A stretch of 24,795 bases of DNA from the NCBI GenBank assembly GCA_964510065.1, contig CAZEAC010000065.1, positions 1-24,795 on the forward strand, read 5' to 3'. The DNA comes from CAZEAC01 sp964510065. GTDB lineage: Bacteria > Bdellovibrionota_C > UBA2361 > CAIXSY01. The notes beneath the pieces are model-generated. The model was not told the DNA's origin. It ran no database searches and worked only from the letters and a program-made list of their open reading frames with translations. This document shows positions 1-8,480 of this stretch, in pieces. The position numbers and the translations under genes were made by a program. How positions within the stretch are numbered: position 1 is the stretch's first letter; the number at the start of each line of letters is the position of its first letter.

Positions 1-257
1 GATTTGACCTCTCAGAGGATTGGTCGTTAAGCTTCCGAGGTGAATATTTTGATGACGAAGACGGAGCACGCCTCGGCGTCGAAAAGGCCACCTATAAGGA
101 AGGAACTGGCACGCTTGAATACCGACCATTTAAAAATGTAACCACCCGTCTCGAGTATCGTCATGACTGGTCATCGGATGCAGTCTTTGATGACGGAAGC
201 GAGGGTACCGACAAGGAGCAGGGAACCGTCGCAGGTGAGTTGATCGTTTCGTTTTAG
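1..257 (+). CDS. C-terminal part of an outer-membrane beta-barrel porin (BBP2/OmpL-like), 5' truncated
   Basis: An open frame enters from the left edge (first full codon at base 3) and ends at TAG 255-257, giving about 84 residues. The sequence alternates polar and hydrophobic residues as in transmembrane beta strands. It contains the pattern LEYRHDWSSDAVF followed by an acidic turn and a final strand ending ELIVSF with a C-terminal Phe, the usual signal for outer-membrane barrel assembly. I recall this LEYRHDWS...F ending from putative beta-barrel porin-2 (OmpL-like) proteins. The substrate is unknown. The gene most likely ends at this stop; cheX follows after about 30 bases. Confidence is good for a barrel protein and moderate for the family. 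Confidence 0.7.
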   Translation, partial: FDLSEDWSLSFRGEYFDDEDGARLGVEKATYKEGTGTLEYRPFKNVTTRLEYRHDWSSDAVFDDGSEGTDKEQGTVAGELIVSF

Positions 258-288
258 AACCACGGCTAGTTGCATATTGGCACCAACC

Positions 289-780
289 ATGATGAAAGAA
301 ACTAAATCTGAACCTCCAATTCTTGAAGCACTGACTGGGGCCGCCGAAGATGTGGTCAAGTCAATCTTAAAAATAAATCCGATGCGCGGACAGAGCTACT
401 CACGGGATAGCGCGTCGACTTGGGGCCAGGTTACCGGCTTAATTCAGCTAAAGGCTGCCTCTACAAACAGGTTCTTGGTAATCAGTTTTGAAGAGGATGC
501 ACTCCTTCCGCTTGCCAGTGCTCTCCTCATGAAGAAGTTTGACAAAATAAATCCTGAAGTTGTTGACGTAGTAGGTGAAATCACAAACATGGTGTGCGGG
601 CACACGAAGAACCGCTTATCAAATTACGATACAGATTTTGCGATGACCCGTCCGACACTTATAGAGGGAGAAAACGTGCCGATTGTACTCCTTGAAAATT
701 ACTCCCTCGAAGGAGCACTTCTTGTTCTCGACAACGGGCGAATAGTAGTTGAGACGGCTAAAGAGCGCGAGGGAAAATGA
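289..780 (+). CDS. cheX: CheX-like chemotaxis phosphatase
   Basis: The product is 163 residues from the ATG at 289; an in-frame TTG at 277 would add four residues but has no better ribosome site. Residues 90-111 contain the CheC/CheX/FliY phosphatase signature, with Glu97 and Asn100 in an E-x-x-N arrangement (GEITNMVCGHTKN) followed by a small glycine turn and Lys. A later TRPTLIEGE stretch also matches CheX-type proteins. Family knowledge: the E/N pair positions water to dephosphorylate CheY-P in the cytoplasm. cheY begins 22 bases downstream, which fits a phosphatase and its substrate in one transcript. There is no membrane segment. It could instead be a CheC-like paralogue, but the length and single active-site helix favour CheX. 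Confidence 0.72.
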   Translation: MMKETKSEPPILEALTGAAEDVVKSILKINPMRGQSYSRDSASTWGQVTGLIQLKAASTNRFLVISFEEDALLPLASALLMKKFDKINPEVVDVVGEITNMVCGHTKNRLSNYDTDFAMTRPTLIEGENVPIVLLENYSLEGALLVLDNGRIVVETAKEREGK

Positions 781-802
781 AAAACATTAATAGAGGGGCT
801 AT

Positions 803-1192
803 ATGCCTTTAGAAAAAGTTGATCGCGGCATAAAAATATTGGTGGTGGATGATTTCGCGACGATGCGACGCGTGGTAAAGAGCTGTCTCAAGACTCTCGG
901 CTTTCAGAACGTTGTCGAAGCCGAAAATGGCCAGGCAGCGCTTAACCAGCTAGCCGCAGGAGGATTTTCGCTCATTATCTCGGACTGGAATATGCCCGAA
1001 ATGCAAGGCATAGATCTTCTCCGCGCTGTACGGGCAAATCCGTCGCTGAAAGGTCTCCCGTTTATTATGGTTACCGCCGAGGCGCAGAAAGAAAATATTC
1101 TTGCCGCGGCAAAGGCCGGTGTATCTAACTACATCATCAAGCCATTTACCGCGGATGTCCTGCAGCAGAAGCTAGAGATTGTCTTTAAATAA
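803..1192 (+). CDS. cheY: CheY-type single-domain response regulator
   Basis: The product is 129 residues and consists of a receiver domain only. All catalytic positions are present: Asp16-Asp17 for metal binding, phospho-acceptor Asp61 in SDWNMPEM, Thr91, and Lys113 followed by Pro. Tyr110 sits where the CheY switch tyrosine is expected. DWNMP and the FRN/RRVV-like first helix are typical of true chemotaxis CheY, which binds the flagellar switch when phosphorylated. A GAGGGG ribosome site lies a few bases before the ATG. It follows cheX closely and is probably cotranscribed. No kinase (CheA), CheW, CheB or CheR is in the window, so this is an outlying chemotaxis locus. Confidence 0.9.
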   Translation: MPLEKVDRGIKILVVDDFATMRRVVKSCLKTLGFQNVVEAENGQAALNQLAAGGFSLIISDWNMPEMQGIDLLRAVRANPSLKGLPFIMVTAEAQKENILAAAKAGVSNYIIKPFTADVLQQKLEIVFK

Positions 1193-1198
1193 CTGCTA

Positions 1199-1381
1199 CT
1201 AGCGATTTTCAATCGAGCAGAAAGTAGCGATTACAGGCTTTGTCGCTCGTAACGCTGATGGTGAACAATCGATTGAAGCGGCGATTATCGGCTCATTTCC
1301 TACACCAAGCGTCGGGGTAATGCTCGAACATGCGCTCAAGAAAGCCAACACAAACGAAAGAATAAACATCTTCTTTACCAT
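1199..1381 (-). CDS. putative small lipoprotein
   Basis: A 60-residue frame starts at ATG 1379-1381 with a well-placed AGGA ribosome site eight bases upstream. Residues 1-18 form a textbook lipoprotein signal: Lys-Lys, a hydrophobic core (MFILSFVLAFL) and the lipobox LSAC with Cys18. The mature part would be about 43 residues with two further cysteines. It runs towards cheY and ends six bases from the cheY stop. Caution: the plus strand of the same bases also carries an open frame (1203-1396) without a good start, so one of the two could be accidental. I favour the minus strand because of the lipobox and ribosome site. Function is unknown. Confidence 0.45.
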   Translation of the reverse strand: MVKKMFILSFVLAFLSACSSITPTLGVGNEPIIAASIDCSPSALRATKPVIATFCSIENR

Positions 1382-1485
1382 GGTACATCCTCACTAAACT
1401 AAGTACTCGTTAGAATATATGGCTCATTTCGCTCTGCAAGAGTGCAGATACGATGGGAAGAGCTCTTTACTGTTATAGCACTGTC

Positions 1486-1514
1486 TTGACTCCGCCTCAG
1501 TCTGATTCAATAAG
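1486..1514 (+). promoter_or_regulatory. candidate sigma-70 promoter for the PAS gene
   Basis: TTGACT (1486-1491) and AATAAG (1509-1514) are separated by 17 bases. They lie about 90 bases before the downstream gene, in the 1382-1604 gap that otherwise shows nothing I recognise. The -35 is close to consensus; the -10 matches 4 of 6. Confidence 0.3.
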
Positions 1515-1604
1515 AATTACATAACTGGTCAAATGCAGAATATCTATTAGAAATATCTTCTGCCTAGCCCTGAGCAATCTGCGTATACGGCTTAAGAAAA
1601 GGAC

Positions 1605-2963
1605 ATGGACATCCGACATAGCCAATATGGGAGTGAAGTAAAGGAAGCCATGGCGAAAGCAGCGACCATAATAAACATTGAGAGAAGCTTTGAGGCGTCA
1701 GAACTTTTCTTCTCGACGACTGACAGGCGCGGAGTGATTACTTCTTGCAACGAAGTCTTCACACGAATCGCCGAGTATGAGCCGCAAGAAATTCTCGGGC
1801 AGCCTCATAGCATCGTTCGTCACCCACATATGCCACGCTGCGTTTTCTTTCTTTTATGGGAATACCTTCTGTCTGGGCGCCCGATTGGCGCCTACGTTAA
1901 AAATCGTTCTAAAAGTGGTGCTTATTACTGGGTTTTCGCGCTCGCCATGCCGATTGATTCCGGCTTTATATCGATTCGGCTCAAGCCCACATCCGGTGCG
2001 CTCGACTTGATCAGTTCATTGTATGAAAAGCTCCGTTCGATTGAGGCGGAGCACAGCGAAGACAGGCGCACAGGTATGAAAATGGCATATGATGCACTGC
2101 TCCTTGAACTCGCGAGCCTCGGAATCGAGAGCTATGACGAATTCATGTCGAACGCGTTAAGAAGCGAGCTCAGCTCGCGTTACAAACTCCTCGGGAAAGA
2201 TCAGAGTTGCGAAGAGAGCTCTCTCGTTCGGGCCTTTATGGGTTTAAAAGGACTGGGTGATTTACGCTCGTCCCTAAGAAATGAGAATATTTTTCTAAGT
2301 TCATTTGCAAAGGGTCTATTTGAAAGCGCATTGAATTTGGGAGTCAAAGCGTCGCGTCTCGGCGATCGTGGACGTGCTTTGCGAATTATTAGCAATGAAG
2401 TCGCAAGTATTGCGAGCTCGGTGGGTAAGCAAACGAAAGTCATCGTCCGAGAAAATAGCGTGCTCTCCGCTCAAATTGAATCAGCATGCTTTAGCATTTC
2501 ATTTGCGACTCTATTAATCGAGATGCTGCTGTTTTTCAAGGAGGAACAGTGTCGAGCTACCCTGACCCCCGCCGAACAACAGCTAAAATTCGGGAAAACA
2601 TTTGCCGAGCTCGAGGAATTACTCTGTGCCAATGTTCACACAAGCATCACACGGGCAAAAGAAGCGCAGGCTCAGCTCGGCCGAGTATTTTCATCCTTTG
2701 AATCGCTCATCGAAGAGTTAGTAAAGATTCTGCTTTCCATTCAGTTTAGCTATGTCACAGGTAAATCTCTTGCTGCACTTACCAGTGGGACCGAAGGATT
2801 TGCTCTGCAGCTTTCTGAGATAATCGAGCGTGCTGATAAGTCGCGGCTCAATATCAACGAACTATCGCAGAAAATCTCAAGTCTAAATGCTGATGTACGG
2901 GGATGGAAGCTATCGCACCATCAAGAGAGTACTGCGGATAAGAATACCGAAGCGTCTCGCTAG
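1605..2963 (+). CDS. Aer-type PAS-domain protein lacking a chemoreceptor signalling domain
   Basis: The product is 452 residues from ATG 1605. Residues 33-127 form a PAS domain of the aerotaxis-receptor (Aer) class, with the signature PHSIVRHPHMP (67-77), then VFFLLW, then YVKNRSKSGAYYWV (97-110). In Aer this class binds FAD and senses redox or oxygen. The remaining ~320 residues look alpha-helical and cytoplasmic, with no transmembrane segment, no HAMP and none of the receptor hairpin-tip residues. They therefore do not form a standard methyl-accepting output. A second ATG at 1650 has a better-spaced AAGGA site and would remove 15 residues outside the PAS domain. Its place after cheX-cheY suggests redox input to chemotaxis or related signalling, but output is inference. 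Confidence 0.72.
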   Translation: MDIRHSQYGSEVKEAMAKAATIINIERSFEASELFFSTTDRRGVITSCNEVFTRIAEYEPQEILGQPHSIVRHPHMPRCVFFLLWEYLLSGRPIGAYVKNRSKSGAYYWVFALAMPIDSGFISIRLKPTSGALDLISSLYEKLRSIEAEHSEDRRTGMKMAYDALLLELASLGIESYDEFMSNALRSELSSRYKLLGKDQSCEESSLVRAFMGLKGLGDLRSSLRNENIFLSSFAKGLFESALNLGVKASRLGDRGRALRIISNEVASIASSVGKQTKVIVRENSVLSAQIESACFSISFATLLIEMLLFFKEEQCRATLTPAEQQLKFGKTFAELEELLCANVHTSITRAKEAQAQLGRVFSSFESLIEELVKILLSIQFSYVTGKSLAALTSGTEGFALQLSEIIERADKSRLNINELSQKISSLNADVRGWKLSHHQESTADKNTEASR

Positions 2964-3083
2964 CGAGAACTCGCAGAAATTGTGCGCACAGAGGATTGGC
3001 TTTCAAGCTAACGTGCTAGCAGAACGCCCCATATCTAACTTTCACAAATCCAAGGACTTTAGCTCGAATTCATATAGCGTAAA

Positions 3084-3089
3084 TATAAT
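3084..3089 (+). promoter_or_regulatory. candidate -10 box for the small secreted protein gene
   Basis: A perfect TATAAT lies 64 bases before the ATG at 3153 in an AT-rich stretch. I see no convincing -35 at 16-18 bases, so this is only a candidate. The 2964-3152 gap shows nothing else I can name. Confidence 0.25.
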
Positions 3090-3152
3090 GAAGCACTGGG
3101 GTGCCTACTCCAGATACTATTTAAAATAGCATTGTTTTTTAAGTACGTTTTT

Positions 3153-3329
3153 ATGAAAAAGCATCTAGCATTCGCACACTTAGCCTTGCTTGCTCTTCTC
3201 CTTGGAGCAACTTTCCCACTCTATGCTGCTTCTTCAGACAATGGTAAGGCTGTAAAAAAGCCGGCGCACTTTTCAAGTCATGGCCGAGTCCTTATGACTA
3301 AGAAAGCGGTCCGCGCGGCACTTCGATAA
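3153..3329 (+). CDS. small secreted basic protein
   Basis: The product is 58 residues from ATG 3153 (an in-frame TTG at 3132 would add seven). Residues 1-26 form a Sec signal peptide with Lys2-Lys3, a long Leu/Ala core and a likely cleavage after YAA. The mature part is only about 32 residues and strongly basic, with several Lys and Arg and the end RAALR. There are no cysteines. The ribosome site is weak. The next gene is an OprB porin 154 bases downstream. I do not recognise the family. It could be a periplasmic or exported peptide. The signal peptide makes a real gene likely despite the size. Confidence 0.5.
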   Translation: MKKHLAFAHLALLALLLGATFPLYAASSDNGKAVKKPAHFSSHGRVLMTKKAVRAALR

Positions 3330-3425
3330 CATTCGACTCTGGCCGCATGCCTCATGAGGGAATGAACTCTAACTTGTATTTACAACTCAACTAATTTTGC
3401 TCCCCCGTCGAAACAGTAGATAGGC

Positions 3426-3440
3426 GCCCTGTTACAGGGC
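3426..3440. repeat. short perfect palindrome upstream of the oprB-like gene
   Basis: GCCCTGT and ACAGGGC flank a single T, giving a 7-bp perfect inverted repeat about 45 bases before the porin start. The near-zero spacer suits a dimeric DNA-binding regulator better than a terminator, and no T-run follows. This is inference only. Confidence 0.3.
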
Positions 3441-3483
3441 CCCTCGAGATTTCTTAGTAGCACTTGCAGTTTTCAGGGGGAGA

Positions 3484-4677
3484 ATGTTGAGGCGTTACTT
3501 TATACACGTCGTACTCGTCTGTTGTACCCTTTCGGTACAAACGATCGCGCAAGAGCGCCAATATCTTTTTGGTGATTGGAATGGAGTGCGAACTTCGCTT
3601 CAAGAGCACGGTATCGACATTGAATCTATACTCACCAATGACATAATCGGAAACGTTTCCGGGGGAGTTCGCCGCACAGCCGGCGTATTGGGCAACTATG
3701 ATCTGACTGTCGCGGTCGACAGCGAAAAGGCTGGAATGTGGGATGGCGGAACAGCATTCGTTTATTTTCTTGGAAATTATGGTCGAGATCCTTCAAGCTA
3801 CGTGGGCGACCTCCAGGTAAGCGACAACATTGAGACGTACGACACGTTTAAGCTCTACGAAGGATGGTACGAGCAAGCCCTGCTCAATAAGCGAGTGCGT
3901 CTTCTTTTCGGACTCCACGACTACAACTCAGAATTTGACTCTCTCGACTATGCAGGAAACCTTATCAACAGCTCTTTCGGAGTTTCGGCTGATATAAGCC
4001 AGGTCGGGCCCTCAATTTTTGCAACAACGGCTCTTGCCGCAAGAATACGAATACAATTGAGTGATGCAGGGTACATTAATACGGCGATGTATGATGGTGT
4101 CCCGGGTGATCCAAATGACTCGCGCGGTACTCATATTAGACATCCAAGTTCGGACGGATATTTCTATGCAGCTGAACTTGGGTTGATTGCGCCGGAAGAA
4201 GAGCGCCACTACAAAGCGGCAATTGGTGGCTGGTACCACAGCGCGGAGTTCGAAACGATAGGTGGCGCCATTGACGATAGGAACTATGGAATATACGCGA
4301 TCGGAGAGTACCAGGTCTATGCCGAAGAGGATCCGACACAGGGCCTTGGTGTCTTCTTTCAAACTGGGAACTCCGCGCCGCATCGCAATACTATTGCGAA
4401 CTATTTTGGGTGGGGCCTGAGCTATCTGGGGCTCTTTCCAGGACGAGACACCGACAGCACTAGCTTCGGCCTTGCGCTTGCTCGAGTCGACAGAGTGTAT
4501 CGCCGAGCGAATTCAGAGAGCGACCTTGTCGAAATCGCTCTTGAGCTCTCGCATAGATTTGAAGTAGCACCGTATTTGGCGCTGCAGCCGGATGTTCAAT
4601 ATATCATAAATCCAGGAGTTGATCCGACTCTTGATGATGCATTGGTCCTTGGCGTGCGTGCCGAAGTAAGTATGTAA
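3484..4677 (+). CDS. oprB: carbohydrate-selective porin, OprB family
   Basis: The product is 397 residues. Residues 1-22 are a signal peptide with probable cleavage after TIA. The mature protein opens with LFGDWNGVRTSLQEHGI, the hallmark of OprB porins, followed by a Gly-Gly-rich strand, a VGDLQVSDNIE motif, a GLHDYNSEF motif and many barrel-like strands. Family knowledge: OprB proteins are outer-membrane diffusion channels, often for sugars, so the true substrate here is open. The AGGGGG ribosome site just before ATG supports this start. The C-terminal residue is Met rather than the usual Phe or Trp, which is odd for a barrel protein. No sugar catabolic or transport genes lie next to it. Confidence 0.85.
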   Translation: MLRRYFIHVVLVCCTLSVQTIAQERQYLFGDWNGVRTSLQEHGIDIESILTNDIIGNVSGGVRRTAGVLGNYDLTVAVDSEKAGMWDGGTAFVYFLGNYGRDPSSYVGDLQVSDNIETYDTFKLYEGWYEQALLNKRVRLLFGLHDYNSEFDSLDYAGNLINSSFGVSADISQVGPSIFATTALAARIRIQLSDAGYINTAMYDGVPGDPNDSRGTHIRHPSSDGYFYAAELGLIAPEEERHYKAAIGGWYHSAEFETIGGAIDDRNYGIYAIGEYQVYAEEDPTQGLGVFFQTGNSAPHRNTIANYFGWGLSYLGLFPGRDTDSTSFGLALARVDRVYRRANSESDLVEIALELSHRFEVAPYLALQPDVQYIINPGVDPTLDDALVLGVRAEVSM

Positions 4678-4713
4678 TCTCACAAAGAATTGACATTGAG
4701 GAAATGAATAACT

Positions 4714-6297
4714 ATGGGGCTTGGGAAGAAATTATTTGTAGTTGTTTTCGGAAATGTATTGATCACGCTTGCGCTCGCTCTCTTCGCCTATTGGGAGGTG
4801 AACGAGCTCGATCGCTTAGAGCATCTTGCCATCGAGTCAGGCAAAGCCATTCATAATCACATGCAGGGAGACATGATGCACGACGCCCTGCGCGGCGATG
4901 TATTACGGGCTTTGCTAATAGCCGCGACGTCTGATTCAAGGATCGGAACCAAAGACGATGTTCTTACGGATCTCAAAGAACATACTGAGACCTTTTTTTC
5001 CGCCATCAAATCTAATCAGGAGCTTGAGCTTCCAACAAATGTTAAGGCGGGACTTGAAGCTGCAATCAGTCCACTTAATGCCTATATTAAATCAGCCGAC
5101 TCAATTGTTAATCTTGCCTTTTCGGCACCAGAAGAGGCCCGCGCAGCACTCATTGACTTTAATCACTCATTTTCGGAACTTGAAGGCAAGCTCGAGTCGT
5201 TGAGTGATGATCTTTCTGCTCTGGGCCAGGAAACTGAAAAGACCCTCACCGGAAAAACCGTGCTCGCTGAACGGCTACTCATCGGTGCAGGTATACTTTC
5301 TTTATTGGTTGGAGCACTCCTTGTCTACGTCACCAATCGATCGAGTGCGCGTGTACTCCTGGAAATGACCACAAGACTACAGGAGCTTTCCGCACAGCTC
5401 TTTCGCTCATCTGATCAAGTTTCCGCGGGAGCACATGGATTGGCACAAGGTGCCTCGGAACAGGCTGCCTCGCTCGAGGAAACGGCAGCAACCATGGAAG
5501 AGGTATCTTCGATGGCGAAGCACAATGCTGCAAACGCTCAACAAGCAAATATCCTTTCAAAAGCGGTGAACACTTCGTCTGATCAGGGCGCTGCCGCTAT
5601 GCGCGAGATGAGAAACGCTATCGATTCAATTCAGGTTGCGGCAGATGAGACTGCGCAGATCATTAGAACCATCGATGAGATTGCTTTTCAAACGAACCTC
5701 CTTGCCCTCAACGCTGCGGTTGAGGCGGCCAGAGCCGGAGAGGTCGGAAAGGGCTTTGCCGTCGTAGCCGAAGAGGTACGAACGCTCGCCCAGCGGAGCG
5801 CAAATGCAGCTCGAGAAACGACTGAGAAAATTAGGCGCTCAAAGGAATTAGCGGAGAATGGTGTTAATGTATCGCGCATTGTCGAGAAGTATCTTGAGGA
5901 GATCCGGTTAAATTCCGGAAAGGCTTTAGAGACAGTCAATGAAATTACCGGCGCGAGTCAGGAACAGTCCACCGGCTTAAGTCAATTAAGCACTACCATG
6001 GCTGAACTCGACAAGGTTACCCAAAGCAACGCGGCGGCCGCGGAAGAATCTTCGGCGGCAGGATCGGATCTTGCCGATCAAGCTGGCAATTTAGAAAGAG
6101 TGGTACGAGAGCTTGTCCTATTAGTTGTGGGACATGCCAAACAGGACGGCAGTGCAATGAAATCGCCGTCCAATGCCAATTCAGGTCACAAAGAAGCTCG
6201 CACTTCGACAAAAATCTTTTCGCAAGCACCGGTGGAATCTATGCTTGAGCCAACGCGAGTTATACCACTCGACGACAGCGATCTGGCAGCTCACTAA
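4714..6297 (+). CDS. methyl-accepting chemotaxis receptor
   Basis: The product is 527 residues. TM1 spans about 8-26 and TM2 about 187-206, enclosing a helical periplasmic sensor with an MHDALRGDVLRALL segment like those of four-helix-bundle receptors. The cytoplasmic coiled coil carries the invariant hairpin tip at about 318-345 (DEIAFQTNLLALNAAVEAAR), which contacts CheA and CheW, followed by GKGFAVVAEEVRTLAQRS. There is no clear canonical HAMP immediately after TM2, only a short linker. The Ser/Lys-rich C-terminal tail ends without the NWETF-type CheR tether. GAGGAA lies 10 bases before the ATG. The ligand is unknown. It probably signals through CheA to the cheY-type regulators of the cell. 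Confidence 0.92.
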   Translation: MGLGKKLFVVVFGNVLITLALALFAYWEVNELDRLEHLAIESGKAIHNHMQGDMMHDALRGDVLRALLIAATSDSRIGTKDDVLTDLKEHTETFFSAIKSNQELELPTNVKAGLEAAISPLNAYIKSADSIVNLAFSAPEEARAALIDFNHSFSELEGKLESLSDDLSALGQETEKTLTGKTVLAERLLIGAGILSLLVGALLVYVTNRSSARVLLEMTTRLQELSAQLFRSSDQVSAGAHGLAQGASEQAASLEETAATMEEVSSMAKHNAANAQQANILSKAVNTSSDQGAAAMREMRNAIDSIQVAADETAQIIRTIDEIAFQTNLLALNAAVEAARAGEVGKGFAVVAEEVRTLAQRSANAARETTEKIRRSKELAENGVNVSRIVEKYLEEIRLNSGKALETVNEITGASQEQSTGLSQLSTTMAELDKVTQSNAAAAEESSAAGSDLADQAGNLERVVRELVLLVVGHAKQDGSAMKSPSNANSGHKEARTSTKIFSQAPVESMLEPTRVIPLDDSDLAAH

Positions 6298-6359
6298 AAG
6301 ATGCGTCATACTAGGGCTTGAGCTGCTTCACCTGTTTCTCAAGGTCTTATATTTCGGCC

Positions 6360-7334
6360 ATGCGACGAGCGATCTGGATTCTCACAGTCTTATTTCTTAT
6401 TGGCACCGTGTCGCTCGTTTGGATGGTGCAGCCGATTGGAGCCGTCGCGCCATCTTTCGACGAGCTACACGTGTCGGCAGAGTTGCTCGAATCGCATGTC
6501 CGCACGCTCTCGGAAAGATTCGTCCCGAGAGACTCCAAACATCCTGAGAATCTAGAACGGGTCGCGAATTATCTCGCCGAAAAGCTACGCGCAACAACTA
6601 CAGATGTGGAACTGCAGTCGTTGCGCGCGGGAGGCAATACCTATTACAACGTAATCGCGCGCTTCGATATCGCCGAAAAAGGTGGATCTACTCCCCGCGT
6701 GGTAATCGGAGCGCACTATGATTCGGCAGGGCCACTTCCTGGCGCTGACGATAATGCCTCTGGCGTCGCCGGTTTGCTCGAGCTGGCCGGACTCTTAAAA
6801 AGGTCACCACTAAATCATCCGATCGAACTTGTCGCCTACACCCTTGAAGAGCCTCCATATTTTACGTCGGAGGCGATGGGAAGCGTGGTTCATGCAAAAT
6901 CGCTACGCGCGAAAGGAATTCAAGTATCTGCGATGCTTTCGCTTGAGATGATCGGCTATTTTAGCGACGCCGCCGGAAGCCAGAAATATCCTGTGCCAGG
7001 ATTGGACCTGATTTACCCATCCGTGGGAAATTTCATAGCAGTGGCAGGAGATATAAAAAACGGACTACTTACCAGAAAAGTTAAGGCGGCAATGCGCTCG
7101 GCAACTCCGCTTCCGGTCCACTCAATAAGTGCTCCATCTTGGGTTCCAGGAGTTGATCTTTCGGACCACCGAAGCTATTGGAGCGAAGGCTACCCCGCAG
7201 TAATGATTACCGACACCGCGTTTGTGCGAAACTTCGCCTACCATACCTCTAATGATACCGCCGAGCGGCTTGATTATGCACGAATGGGTATGGTGGTTGA
7301 GGGCGTTTATAAAGTCATCAAGAAGCTGCGCTGA
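6360..7334 (+). CDS. M28-family zinc metallopeptidase, membrane-anchored or secreted
   Basis: The product is 324 residues from ATG 6360. A TTG at 6318 would add 14 residues ahead of the hydrophobic start, so I prefer ATG. Residues 3-23 form a signal anchor or signal peptide. The M28 fold is shown by GAHYDS (His119, Asp121), GADDNASG (Asp130/131, bridging), Glu163-Glu164 in TLEEPP (catalytic base and ligand), DHRSYW, and YHTSNDT with His295 near the end. These match the co-catalytic two-zinc aminopeptidase/carboxypeptidase group. Substrates are probably peptides outside the cytoplasm. A short fragment of a second M28 gene lies 1.1 kb downstream, suggesting past duplication. Confidence 0.88.
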   Translation: MRRAIWILTVLFLIGTVSLVWMVQPIGAVAPSFDELHVSAELLESHVRTLSERFVPRDSKHPENLERVANYLAEKLRATTTDVELQSLRAGGNTYYNVIARFDIAEKGGSTPRVVIGAHYDSAGPLPGADDNASGVAGLLELAGLLKRSPLNHPIELVAYTLEEPPYFTSEAMGSVVHAKSLRAKGIQVSAMLSLEMIGYFSDAAGSQKYPVPGLDLIYPSVGNFIAVAGDIKNGLLTRKVKAAMRSATPLPVHSISAPSWVPGVDLSDHRSYWSEGYPAVMITDTAFVRNFAYHTSNDTAERLDYARMGMVVEGVYKVIKKLR

Positions 7335-7408
7335 TGCAAATTACAATTTCAGCTAATTTGATTGTGAGGACTTTGATTACGGCCTGCAGTGCCCCCTAGA
7401 CACGCATA

Positions 7409-8479
7409 ATGTTAAGAAAGATTCTGGCTCGTTGCGGGCTAATTATAATAGGAATCGCATTCGCATTGAGTATCGCCGAGCTTATCGCCCGAGCCCTGCC
7501 TTCAGGATGGGGTGATGATCGGCCTCGTTTTTGCGAATACCATCACGAAAGAGGCTGGGCAAACAAAGCTTCTATTAATGGGCACTTTAGTTCAAGTGAC
7601 TTTGTAACTGAAATCCGGCATAACGCGAGAGGTGAGCGCGGGCCTGAACATCCATACGCAAGAAAGGCTGGAATGCGTCGAGTCCTCATACTAGGAGATT
7701 CATTCGCCTGGGGGTTCGGAGTTAGTGAAAGCGAGCGTTTTGGTGAGATTGCCGCAGCGCTCCAGCCACATGTCGAAATAGTTAATGGCGGGTGCTCGGG
7801 TTATGGTACCGATCAGGAGCTTCTCTACTATCGTCGCGAGGGGATGAAGTATCAGCCCGACGATGTGGTACTAATGTTACATCTCCATTCAGATCTCAAA
7901 AACAATGTAAGCTCTTATCAATACGGCTACCATAAGCCACTAGTGAAGGAGCGCGATGGGGCTCTCGAATTCAGCAACACACCGGTGCCCGCAAGCTCGT
8001 TCGGATTTAGGTTTGAGAGGTCACTCTCTCGAATATCGGCACTCTGGCGCTTAATTAGCAATCGACGGATTGCAGGTGAAGAGTTCGGGAAGTTAGCTTC
8101 AACTTTAATAGACAACGCGCTGGGCAGTCGTGAGCCCGCCCAATTAAAATCCGAACAGCCTGCTGCCACACTCACATGTTTGCTCTTGCGGGACCTAGAC
8201 CGGGACGTGCGGAGTAGAGGAAGCCGCCTTCTTGTAGTTCACATCCCCGACCTCATCAAAGGAAGCAACGAATTTGTCGACGACCCACGCTATCAACAGG
8301 TCGAAGAATGTCTCGAGGAATCGCATATCGCACAGCTCAATCTTGCTCCACTCTTTAAAGCCGAACTCGCAAGGCGCCCTACCCCACATCTAGTTTTCGA
8401 CAATGACCTTCATTGGAATTCACACGGACACAAGGTGGCAGGAAAATTAATCGCGGCGCGACTATTCTCCGATCCTTAA
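7409..8479 (+). CDS. SGNH/GDSL-hydrolase-like protein with N-terminal membrane anchor
   Basis: The product is 356 residues. A hydrophobic segment at about 9-26 suggests a signal anchor, placing the rest in the periplasm. The block I motif LILGDSFAWG (GDS at 96-98, nucleophile Ser98) is followed by NGGCSGYGTDQE, a strand ending LMLHLHSD, and near the C-terminus DNDLHWNSHGH with Asp333 and His335. This D-x-H-W-N...G form resembles the SGNH domains of the AlgX/AlgJ type used on acylated glycans. The substrate is not evident. The ribosome site is weak. It follows the M28 gene by 74 bases on the same strand and may be cotranscribed. Confidence 0.75.
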   Translation: MLRKILARCGLIIIGIAFALSIAELIARALPSGWGDDRPRFCEYHHERGWANKASINGHFSSSDFVTEIRHNARGERGPEHPYARKAGMRRVLILGDSFAWGFGVSESERFGEIAAALQPHVEIVNGGCSGYGTDQELLYYRREGMKYQPDDVVLMLHLHSDLKNNVSSYQYGYHKPLVKERDGALEFSNTPVPASSFGFRFERSLSRISALWRLISNRRIAGEEFGKLASTLIDNALGSREPAQLKSEQPAATLTCLLLRDLDRDVRSRGSRLLVVHIPDLIKGSNEFVDDPRYQQVEECLEESHIAQLNLAPLFKAELARRPTPHLVFDNDLHWNSHGHKVAGKLIAARLFSDP

Positions 8480-8480
8480 G

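Noticed and set aside
2887..3129. 80-residue plus-strand frame overlapping the end of the PAS gene
   Set aside because: It starts inside the PAS gene in another frame, has no ribosome site or recognisable domain, and its tail is AT-rich promoter-like sequence.
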